Origin: Struthio camelus | Taxonomy: Eukaryota; Chordata; Aves; Struthioniformes; Struthionidae | Assembly: GCF_040807025.1 (NCBI RefSeq) | Contig: NC_090981.1 | Span: 40,651,817-40,715,816, forward strand | Length of the DNA stretch: 64,000 nucleotides | Reading direction: 5' to 3' | In this document: piece after piece, positions 46,101 through 58,100 of the stretch | Numbering within the stretch: the first letter of the stretch is position 1 | Layout: each line of letters opens with the position of its first letter | Made by a program: the position numbers and the translations under genes | The notes under the pieces: generated by a model | What the model saw: only the letters and a program-made list of their open reading frames with translations | Told to the model about the DNA's origin: nothing | Database searches by the model: none

Positions 46101-49100
46101 GGCGCTTGCTGGTTTTGGAATAGTTGGGGGAATTTGTGTTCTTAGCACCACTCAGCAGTTTATTGTGTGAGTCAGCCCTGACAGAATTGTACTGTAGGAA
46201 GCATACTTTTTTTTTTTTTTTTTTTTTCAACAAACCATCAATAGAGACAATGAGAGACATATAAATGATATATAAGTACTGCCCAAGTGTTTCTGGTCAG
46301 GCTGGTACGCTTCAACCTAGAACAGCCAGAAGTAGAAGTTGGCAAATTGCAATTATGATGATGTTACTAGATTTTCTGACTCTTCAGTATTTGACATGCT
46401 TTATTTCTTTCCTATTTTCTAGAGTTATTTCTCAGATCTCTTAATTTGTTTTATTGCAAATGTTTTATTTCTAGAGTGAAGCATGTGTTCAGGATTTTCA
46501 ACAGCAATATATAAGCAGCACAGAAGAGACTTCAGGTATAACGTGGTAATATTCAAAGTTAGCAAAATCTGACGTTTGTGTATCTTGTAATCACATGAAG
46601 ATGAATCAAAAAATTAAAGTGTTTTCATTGACATGATTTAAAACAATTTACTTCATTAACAAAAATAATGACCCAGAGTGTAATAGCATTCTCATCACTA
46701 ACCTCTTATCTTCATTTCATTAACACAAACTAGACTTGGTAGCTTTTTGAATGGTACCTCATTAAGTTTAAAAATCAGTGGAGGAGAAACTTCTTGCTCT
46801 TTCCTCCCTGCTCTGAGCTGCTGCTGCTTACCTTGTGCTGGCTTCAGCACTTTTTAGACCTCTGTGAGCCTCTAGCTCACTAATCTGTCAGAAATTGAAG
46901 GTGGGCAAGGGGGAGAGAGAACCTGTGTAGTGTTCCACAGGTTTAGTGAGCTATAGTGGCTAATAAGTGTCTGGTGAGTGCCAGTGTCATAGCTGTGTGG
47001 GTAAGGAGGTAGGACTGTGTGAATATGGAGCATGAAAGAAGGAGAAACAGGGAAAGAAATGGGAGAAAGAAACTAGACCTTCCTTTTCAGGTGTAGCAAG
47101 TCAGCAAATCAGTTCCTAACTGATTAAATGTGATGAAAGGTACCAAGATGATAGCTGCTTTTCCATAACACAAGTTGAAATGGAGGTGGTTTGGAACCAA
47201 TATTTGACTAAGAGATGGGAAAATCACTGTGTCAGAAGCCCAAAATACTTGCTTTAAATGGAAACTGCAATTTTCCTGCCAAAGGTGTAACTTCTGAGGA
47301 TGTGCAAGAGGTAGGGCGTGTATTTCTTCCAGGATGTCTGTTGCAAGGGTCTTAGGAAAGAGCTTCTTAAATTATCTTTAGGTAAAGAACCAGAGTGAGT
47401 TCAGGTTAGAGTCTAACAGCTTTAAATCAGAAAAAAATGAGAACTGTTTTAGCTAATTGAGCAGCACTTTGGCTTTCTATCTTTTGAGAAGAACCTTAAA
47501 AATGGTACCTCCTGAAATTCATTCTAACAGATGGCAATTGGCAGTTAGCTGTTAACATCCATCTGTTGGCTAAATTATGTATATTTCTCATTTATTAAAT
47601 TGATGACTATTCTTTGTTGGTCCTCTTCTGCAAGTCAACAGTAAGGAAAACAGAACCTTGGGATTATTGGCAAAACAGCAGACTCCTACCACTTTGAAGA
47701 AGTAAATCTTAACACCTGGCATTAGCAATTAGAGGGCCATTTGACCCAGGTTACACAAGCTTAATTAAACTGCAAGTTATTATTTAATGCTAGAATACCC
47801 ATTTTAAAAAGCTTGATTCCTACTAGACATTCTTACTCTTTTTTGTGAATGATAATTGGGACTCTACTGCAATGGAGGGGCCACAGTGGGTAGTGATTGG
47901 TATCTCCTCTAAGAAGAAAGGAAGCATATTGTCTCCAGGATGTTCCCAGTCCCCTTTTCCCTTGAAAAATGAACACCTAATTGCTGTAGGTGGTGAGGGC
48001 ATAAAAAAGGTGAACAGTGTGATTTTTAAACTGGAATGATAGGCTTTTATTATTTATTTATTTCCCTGAAAAAAATTACAGTAGTGAATGATGATCGTAG
48101 CAGATGTCCAGAGGAGGAACAGACATTCATTTTAACATTGGTGGAAATCCCAGCTGACTCAAGAGAGTACCATGATGCATCTGCTTTGCTGGAACAAACT
48201 TCGGAACCATTGCTACCAGCCCCGATACTTCTCAGCCCAATCAATGCAAGTGGAACAAGTGTGACTGGAGCGGAGAGGTACATGATTTACTCTTGCACAT
48301 CTTAGGTGAAACATTTTCTGTGAACCTTGGATTCTTCTTTAAGAAGTTTTAATGTGTAATATTAAAACTTACACACAGTAGAACTTCTTAGAAGAAGAAA
48401 TACAAGAGAAAAAGCAATCATCGCAGTAGACTGGGCAGAGACTTAAAAAGCAAATGAAATGTTTTCCAGTCAGATTTGAGAAAGATTTCATCAGCGGTTT
48501 AAAGCTACAATGTTTTAGCTATCCGGGATTTTGGTGACAACCCTAACTTTGGTTCTGATTTACCCTTTGCTGCAAGTCTTTCTTTTTAGTAGAAGTTTTG
48601 TCCAGTCTATTAATGCAAGTTCTCTTCTCAGATTAAAACTATGGGCATGATGTTATTCCACACCACTGTGGAAGGCCTTGCCCTGTGACCTCAGAAGTCC
48701 TTCTCTTGTTTATTAAAAACAGGTCTTTAAGAGTGAATCTGGGGTGGGTCAAGCACCCTGTAAGTCGCTGCTAGGCAGAGGCCAATCCCCAGGCATGGTC
48801 ATGACACGCCACAGAGCACGTTCCCCAGTGGCTGTTCAAGTTGCAGCATCACCTGTGTCTGAAGCTTCGATCTAGACAGACCCTCTGACAGCAGATGCAG
48901 CTCTACAGGTGTCAGGCTGCAGGGAGTGCCCAGGACCTCTCCGTGAGGCCTGGGCTGATAGTCAGCTCTCCTGCGCAAGGTGTGCTGTGGTTGGCCAGTT
49001 GCGTCACTAGATAAAGGAGTTAAGGGAGGAAGTCAGTAGGCTGCGTAGCATCCGAGAAGATGAGCAAGAGATTGACAGGGTATTCTCAGAGACTGTGCAG

Positions 49101-52100
49101 CTCCTGGAATCCCCACCCCCCACTGCAGTGGACTTGCCGGAGGGCTCCGTACTATGTGTAACGGTACATCATAACACTGTTGAAGAAGGCTGGAAACTGG
49201 TCACTTCTCGTTGAAGAACAAGAGCTTTTCTCCTTCTAAGGCAAATCTTGAGGAGGAGCAAGTTTAGTGCCCTCCAAGCTGAGGAGGAGCTGGGCGTGGC
49301 CTCAAAGGAGGCAACTGGCCTGACAGACCCTGTGCCGTGCAGGAACACCCGGAAGAAGCGGTGAGTGATTGTTGTGGGTGACTCCCTGCTGCAGGGGACA
49401 GAGGCACCTATCTGTCCACCTGACCTCTTGTCTAGAGAGGTTTGCTGCCTGCCAGGGGCTTGAATAAGAGATGTCATGGAAAGACTGCCAAGGCTTGTCC
49501 ATGCATTGGACTACTACCCTCTGCTGCTCTTCCATGTGCGCACTAATGACACAAAAGGCAAATTGGATAACATCAAACGGGACTTCAGAGCTCTGGGAAT
49601 GGTGGTCAAGGGTCTGGGAGCCCAGGTCGTTTTCTCCTCAATCCTGCCTGTGAGGGGGAAGGACAGGAGGAGAAGTAGACGAGTTTTCCAAGTGAACAAC
49701 TGGCTGCGCCGCTGGTGTTGGCAGCAGGGTTTTGGTTTCTATGACCGTGGAACCCTGTTTGAAGATCAACAGCTGATGAAAAGAGATGGGGATCCACCTT
49801 AGCAAGCGGGGCACACGCGTCTTTGCCAACAGGTTGGCCAGCTTGGTAAGGAGGGCTTTAAACTAGGCAAGATCAGGGAAGGGGAGTGGTATAGTGGCAG
49901 GGGAGTCAGTAAAACACCGCTCCAGTCAGGATGCCTCCAGCGGGTGCATACAGCCAGGGGAGACAGCATGGAACATGGCTATGGAGGATCCTCCTGCACC
50001 TCTCCTGAGAAGCTTACATGCTTGATTGGTGTACAAGCATTTCAGAGAGCCAATGCACGCAGCATGGGGAATAAGCAGGAAGAATTAGAGATCTGTGTGC
50101 GGTCGCAGGGCCATGATCTCATTGCAGTTCCAGAGACATGGTGGGATAGTTCACATGACTGGGATGCCGTCATGGATGGCTACGTGCTTTTTAGGAAAGA
50201 CAGGCCAGGAAGGCGAGGTGGTGGAGTTGCTCTTTATGTGAGGGAGCAACTAGACTGTGTGGAGCTCTGCCTCGGGGTGGATGAAGAGCAAGTTGAGAGC
50301 CTATGGGTAAAGATTAAAGGGCAGGCTAACATAGGTGACACTGTTGTGGGGGTTTACTACAGGCCACCTGATCAGGAAGAGGAAGTCGATGAGGCCTTCT
50401 ACCGACAGCTGGAAGTAGCCTCACGATCACAGGCCCTGTTTCTCATGGGGGACTTCAAGCACCCTGACATCTGCTGGGAAGGGAGCACAGCTAGACACAA
50501 ACAGTCGAGGAGGTTCCTGCAGAGCATTGATGATAACTTTTTGACGCAGGTAGTGGAGATGCCAACAAGGAGAGGTGCACTGCTAGACCTTGTACTAACA
50601 AACAAACAAGGTCTGGTTGGAGGCGTGAAGGTTGGGGGCAGCCTTGGCTGCAGTGACCATGAGAGGGTGGAGTTCAGGATCCTCTGAGGAGGGAGAAAGG
50701 CAATGAGTAGGATTGCAACGCTGGACTCCAGGAGAGCTAAGTTTGGCCTCTTCAGGGACCTACTTGGAGGAATCTCCTGGGGTAGGGCCCTAGAAGGAAG
50801 AGGGGTCCAAGAAAGCTGGTTAATCTTCAAGCATCACTTCCTCCAGGCTCAAGATCGCTGCATCCCTCTGAGTAAGAAGCCCAGCAAAGTGGGCAGGAGT
50901 CCTGCCTGGATGAGCAAGGAACTCCTGGCAAAACTTCCAGCAGAAGAAGGAAGTCTACAGAATGTGGCAAAGGGGACAGGCCACTTGGGAGGAATACAGG
51001 GACGTTGTCAGAGTGTGCAGGGATGCGACGAGGAAGGCTAAGGCCCATTTGGAATTAAATCTGGCAAGGGATGTCAAGGACAACAAGAAGGGCTTCTTCA
51101 AATACATCAATAGCAAAAGGAAGACTAGGGAAAATGTGGACGTGCTGCTGAATGGGGCGGGTGCCCTGGTAACAAAGGATACAGAGAAGGCAAAGTTGCT
51201 GAATGCCTTCTTTGCTTCAGTCTTCACCGCTAAGGCCAGCCCTTGGGAATTCCAGACCCTGGGGACAAGAGAGGAAGTCTGGAGAAAGGAAGACTCTCCC
51301 TTGGTCGAGGAGGATTGAGTTAGAGATCTTTTGTCCAAACTGGACATACACAAATCCTTGGGCCCTGACGGGATGCACCCACGAGTGCTGAGGGAGCTGG
51401 CGGGTGTTATTGCTAGGCCACTCTCCATCATCTCTGAAAGGTCCTGGAGATCAGGAGAGGTGCCTGAGGACTGGAAGAAAGCCAATGTCACCCCAGTGTT
51501 CCAAAAGGGCAAGGAGGAGGAGCCAGGGAACTCCAGGCCTGTCAGCCTCCCCTCCATCCCTGGAAAGGTGATGGAACAGCTCCTCCTGGAGGTCCTCACT
51601 AAGCATGTGGAGGACAAGAAGGTGATCCGGAGGAGTCAGCCTGGATTCACCAAAGGGAAATCATGCTTGGCCAACCTGATAGCCTTCTCTGATGGAATGA
51701 CTGGCTGGGTAGAGGCAGGGAGAGCAGTGGATGTTGTCTCCCTGGACTTGAGCAAGGCTTTTGACCCTGTCTCCCATCACATCCTCCTAGATAAAACTCG
51801 GGAAGCGTGGGTTGGATGAGTGGACAGTGAGGTGGCTTGAGAACTGGCTGGATGGCCGAGCTCAGAGGGTTGTGGTGAATGGCGCAGAGTCAAGTTGGAG
51901 GCCTGTGGCTAGTGGTGTCCCCCAGGGGTCAGTCCTGGGTCCAGTCTTGTTCAATGGATTCATCGATGACCTGGAGGAAGGCACGGAGTGCACCCTCAGC
52001 AAGTTTGCTGATGATAATATCGCCATTCTGTGATTCTGTGATACTAAACTGGGAGGAGTGGCTGACACACCAGAAGGCTGTGCTGCCATTCAGAGGGACC

Positions 52101-55100
52101 TGGACAGGCTGGAGAGGTGGGCGGAGAGGAACCTCCTGAAGTTCAACAAAGGCAAGTGCAGGGTCCTGCACCTGGGGAGGAATAACCCAGTGCACCAGGA
52201 CAGGCTGGGGGCTGACCTGCTGGAAAGCAGCTCTGCGGAGAAGGGCCTGGGAGTCCTAGTGGACGACAAGTTAAGCGTGAGCCAGCAGTGTGCCCTTGTG
52301 GCCAAGAAGGCCAAGGGTCTCCTGGGGTGCATTAGGCAGAGTGTTGCCAGGAGGTGGAGGGAGGTGATCCTGCCCCTCTCCTCAGCCCTGGGGAGGCCTC
52401 ACCTGGAGTGCTGGGTCCAGTTCTGGGCTCCCCAGGACAAGAGAGACGTGGAGCTCCTGGAGAGAGTCCAGCGGAGGGCTGCAAAGATGATGAGGGGCCT
52501 GGAGCATGTCTCCTATGAGGAAAGGTTGAGGGAGCTGGGCCTGTTTAGCCTGGAGAAGAGAGAGACTGAGGGGGGGATCTCATCAATGTGTACAAGTATC
52601 TGAAGGGATACCCGGGTGTCGAGGGGATGGGGCCAGTCTCTTCTCCGTGGTGCCCAGCGACAGGACAAGAGGCAACGGGCACACACTGAAACACAGGCAG
52701 TTCGATCTGAACGTGAGGAAGAACTTTTATCCTGTGAGGGTGACGGAGCACTGGCACAGGTTGCCCAGAGAGGTTGTGGAGTCTCCTCCTCTGGAAATAC
52801 TCAAAACCTGCCTGGACACAGTGCTGGGCAATGTGCTGTAGGTGACCCTGCTTGAGCAGGGGGGTTGGACTAGATGATCTCCAGAGGTCCCTTCCAACCT
52901 CAACCGTTCTGTGATCTTGGCCGCACAGTTTAAGAATTCAAACTCCTATGGAGTTGTTGATGATAGGCAGAATTACTGATAGGCAGAGTTGGAGTACGTT
53001 TCCTGTTCCACTAAACTCTTACTGCTTTACCCAGTTTCCCAAATCTCTGCTGCTTCCCTAGATTTTTCACTCTTTTAAGCTCATATGGTAGTGGGGGAAA
53101 ATGAAGATTAAGCTGCACAAGTGAATAGTACTTTATTGTAGGATTATCTGGGGTAGTTGACCCACTGGCAATTTTTACACTTTATGAACATACAAAGTGG
53201 AGTTCAGATGGAACAACTTCTAAAGTAATTAAGCCTGAGTAAAAAAATTCAGTTCTCTAACTCATCTTAAGAGAGTGCAACAAAATGTTTCTTGATGGTA
53301 AATGGTGCGTTTAAAGTTGTTATTGGCGGTAAGAAAGAATATCACCAAAGATACATGTTTAATTGTCGTTCAGAAATCTTTCACAAGGTAAATTTTGATT
53401 TGTTTTACAGTCACAATAATATGCTAATATATTTTTAATATATATGAATATATATATTATATATCACAATAAAATATTTATATATAAACAGCACTGGATC
53501 CTTGACAACTTCAGTTGCTGAGCTTGCTGCATCTTTAAATAGCAGTATAGAAAGCAAACAACTACAGAGTGCATCAGTAGAGGCCATTTCAAGTTTGGTG
53601 GAGACAACTCAAAAAAGGTCAGCTGCTGAGCTTGAAGAGAATGATTTTCCTCCTGCCAAGAAAATCCTGTCTACTTTAGGAGTAGGTAACTTGGAAAGCA
53701 CTTATAAGGTGAGTTTTTATAAGTTTTTATACAGTGTATATGCACAACCTGTGATGGAGTATTTTAACTATATTTTTAGTGTTTCAGTGTGTCACTTGCT
53801 TAAAAATATGCTGTCTACTTTGCACATTGACACCCAAAGATTGCTTATTTTGAACCATACTACAGTTTTTGGGCTATTGATTTTGGGGGGAATCTCTAGG
53901 TTTTTATAATCAGGCTTCCCAATTGACATGATGGTAATATGTCTGTTTGACTGATTACTTCACCACAGGCTTTCTGTCAGTGATGTTGCAGGAGGGGGAA
54001 CTCTAGATATATACTGGATACCTGGCAGACTGTCTAGATTCACTGGCTGATACTATGATTCCTAGAGGAGTTTGTTACAGGAAAAAGTTGTTAGATGTGT
54101 TCCTACTTTTTTTTTAATGTAGTAGTCATTAGTCTAGAAGAACAAGCTGCAAATAAAAACTGGCCAGCTTGTTTCCAGCTTCCCACTGTGCTTTCTGAAT
54201 ATGACCAAGCTCACAGGAGTGACTGCCATTATTTTTTATAAGCAGGCTAAGATTTTGTAGTGTGTCTGTGTGAGGGAATGGGTGATAATACCTCCACATG
54301 ATTGAGAGAGCTTCTCTTGAAAGGACTGGATAACACATTCCTCTTCCTTTTCTGACCTCTCATCTTCTTGCCTTGAGACGTCTGTCATGGAAACACCTTC
54401 AAAAGCCTGCTCAGGAAGTGACTGAAGAGATGCCTGATACTCTACTGAAGATGTTTTCTTCTGTATTACCTCTGTTCTTCTTAGAACTGCATGCATGATT
54501 TAAGTTTTTGTCAACTTTCACTTTCTCTTGAATGGTGAGAGCAATAAATTATCTTTTTTTTTTTTTTTTTAATACAGGATTATTCAACTAAATCCACAAA
54601 TCCTCCAAGGAGAGCTGCTGGTAGGTAAATTTAAAGTTGTAAAAACAGAGTATGATGAGCATAAATGCATAGTACACCACAGTTTAATATTGGTTGTCTT
54701 TTTGCTGAACAGCCCTACCAGCAGCAATTGGACATTAGAGTAGAAAAGAATTTTCCCCCTCATACCACCATTTTGTGTGTTCTGCCATAAACTAGATGTG
54801 TTGGATTCCATCTCTGAAAATCTCATGGCTCTTAAAACAATGATGATTCTAAAAGCGCTGTTAGTCTGCTCATGGATTTCAGATGTCTGCTTCCTTGAAG
54901 GAAAAAAAATAAATCCCTACCTAAGAAATAAAACCCCACACCAACCTAATAATGACAACCATAAATAGAAAATTTAGTTCATAGGAGGGTTTTCTGAAGC
55001 ACAGAAATCACATGTTAATTGATGGATCTGGAAAGGAATTTTGTTTTGATCATAGTTCATTTAGTATCTTCAAACAAATGCGTCTCTTAACATTTCAGTC

Positions 55101-58100
55101 TCTGAATTATTTATACGTCAGTCTCTTATTTACACTTATTTACACTGAATATCTTCTTAGAAGAAGAGTTGGAACTTCTGTACTTAAATATCAATAAAAT
55201 TTATCCAGCTTTTTAAGCAAGATAAATATTTAACATCATCTGGGAAAGATGTTTGGACCAAACATAGTATTTTCTTACATAAAAGAAAGCATAAATATAT
55301 GTATGTATTCTTTCTTTTTATGTATACATATATATGTGTGTATATATATACCTATATTATTTTTTATTTTCTATAGACCTATGAACTGAAAATATTATCT
55401 GTGTTTTAACCATAGTATACCATAATATGTTAGTTAGTTTATTTAATATTTGTCTTTTGAAAATACATGCACCATAGAGTTCTTTGAAGGCTTATCTGCC
55501 TCTGAAGAATCAACAGGGGGTAACCAGAATTCTTGACAATATGATCTTCAGTGATGGTCCTTGCTTTAAAGAGAAATTGTAGAAGCTTAAGTAGCCAGAT
55601 GACTTGGAGCAAACTCTGTCATGTGTTATAAAGGATTGGCAGACTGTAAAACCACACTTTAACTTTTCTCCATAACATCTGTAAGATCTCAAATATCTGT
55701 AAGGTCTCATGGACTTTAAAAGTAGACAAGGAACTTTAAACTCTTGGTGATACGTTATAAAAACAACCCCCCCCGCCCCATCCCCCCAAAAAGCCCAACA
55801 AAAAAAACCCCACAACCCCCACCACAAACTGAACAAAAACTCTGCCCTTCTCCTTTGGTAGTGGAAGCCATCTTGACATCACACCTATCTTCTGGACCAT
55901 TGTGTTGTTACTGAGGGTAAACAGTTGAAGTCCTTGAATTACTTTCAACTCTTGTTACAGAGAATCTTTTTGAGAAGGCAGGAGCTTCAGCAAAGAAAAA
56001 GGTACTTAGCTCTGCAGTTGTGTCTGAGCCTGCATCACTGCTAGCTGAAAGAAGCCAATCTGAGACTTTGCAGAATTCAGGGACAGCATCACTTGAGAAT
56101 TCAACATCCAAACAGGAAGGAGAGGTGATATCTAGGCTAACCTCTGAGAGAAAAGCTGAAATAAGTGGACAAAGAAAACTGGTGGACGTGCATGAATCTG
56201 GACAGTTGGAACACACTGGAAGCCTAGCAACATCTTCAAAAACTCCATTACTCAGGTAGTTATGGAATAATGTTTTGTCAGCCTCTTCTGTTTAGAGACC
56301 TTGTTTCCATATTGAGTTTTTGATGTCTCTTTTCCATTTAGTATTGCAAGAAGGACAGTATCCTTGTTTGTGACCTACACAGATAAGAATTATAGTGTCT
56401 GTCCTCTTCAGCAAATTAGAAAGGATCAAACTGTCTGCTTTGAAGTTTGAAGTATTTTAGTTATTAAATGAGCAGAATGACCAAGGGACACTACTGATCT
56501 ATGGTATGTTTATGTAGACACTGACAGATGCCTCTTGTGAGGCAGACATCCGTTGGCTATGATATGGATTTAAGATAACTGTTCTCTTCCTTAGGTCAGT
56601 TTAATGCTGTATTATATATATACCTGTCCACTTGTTTTGATTTTTGTCCTTCTGCCAGTAAGATTTGTTATTGGTATAGTACTCAGTATACTGGATTTTT
56701 GGGGCTAAGTTAAGATGTGTCATTTCCCCAAAGGAATTACAGTCTTGACAGCTCAGAGGATGTTTCTTTCATCTTTCTGTCTTTATGTCTGTTTGGACGT
56801 ATTTTTTTCTTAATTTACCTTTCCCCGTTCCCTCTAGTGTTTTGAGTTTCTCTTCTCCGTTGCTGTTGCGTTCACTGGTTTTGATTGCGGTACTCCGCTG
56901 CTGTCCTGATCCTGTTGTTTACTCCTCCTTTTTCATTATACTTCTGTGACTACCGAAATTGTATTATTTGTACCTGGGATAGCCATAGTAACTGGGTAGT
57001 AATGCATGAACATTGAGAATCCTTGCCTCAGAGTTTACTTTCCAGGTTGTAAACTCTTAACAATGTGAAAAGTAACCTTTGGCACTCTTTGCACCTCCCT
57101 CACAAGTGACTGCTTTCCAGTTTCTGTATATAATATAACAATTTACTTGTTACTAAGTAGGATGACCTCAATAGACTGAAAGGCTGCCGCAGAGTCGTCT
57201 TTCTGGTGCTTAGGTCAGTTTTGTGTGGCTCCATCCTTGAATGAGGTATCCTTTTCCATTGATTACAGGAAGGAATCTCTTTTTAGGTCTTTTCTTAGGA
57301 ATATGTCCATTCCACTTGGAATCTCTGAAGATCCAGGGAGCTTGCTATAGGCTCTGTCTTAGTAGCAAATGGTAGGTTGCTGTTGTCAGGGTTGGAGACT
57401 GTTGAGAGCTTCTGTAACTCTTCAGAAAACTCTTCTTGTGCCAGATTATTCAGTAATACAAAAGCTTTTCTCAGAATAATAAAAACACAAACCCTAAATA
57501 TTTTGTTATTATTACTATATTATTAGTATTATTATTACTATATATATAGTATATGTATATATGTATATTTTGGCATCTGAGGTGTTTGTTGCTTGTTGTG
57601 TAATGACTTGGACTCCTATAGCACTATTTGTATCTTGCTTTGTGGAACGATCCTTACAACGTTGTGACTGTATTTGTTTTGAATAGGGGTGGTCGAAAAC
57701 CATTGGGATTTTTATCTTTAATTTGCAAAAAAAGTAGCTCTGAATCTCCAGAGGATACCAAAGGGAATAGAGGGAAGGTCCAGAAACCTCGAATAGTGAC
57801 CCCAAAGCGAAGTCTAAAAAAACCTACTCTGTCCAATGAGGACGGTAGGGAATCCTGTTCCCTTCCCTCTACCAGTACGTCATCTGTGGACTGTGAGAGC
57901 ATAGCTGCTGATGCTGCAGTTAAGGTATGTGTTTACTTTTGAATGTTGTCCCATTTTTGATATGTGAAGAACAGTAGTTGTCATTTTAGGAGCGGTTAGG
58001 TAGGCGTATAGTGTTCCAGGTTTTGAGAGCAGTATCTGCTGCAGTGGATATAACCCTGACCTGTGCATGTCTAGGAAACTCATAAAGAGTTGAGTTGTTT

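Larger units (their letters stand above)
48735..52917 (+). mobile_element. Near-full-length CR1 LINE, inactivated, in BDP1 intron 37
   Basis: CR1 is the dominant non-LTR retrotransposon of birds. This copy includes an ORF1 start, the endonuclease and reverse transcriptase of ORF2, and the diagnostic 3' end (ggttggactagatgatctcc, then ccttccaacctc and an ATTCTGTG-like octamer). Most CR1 copies are 5' truncated, so a copy of about 4.2 kb is unusual. It lies in the sense orientation of BDP1. Both ORFs are broken by stops and ORF2 also by frameshifts, so it cannot move by itself. The 5' boundary is approximate. Confidence 0.93.

Noticed and set aside
50955..51617. 220-codon minus-strand open frame within the CR1
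   Set aside because: It is the reverse-strand shadow of the CR1 reverse transcriptase region, whose plus-strand motifs are clear.
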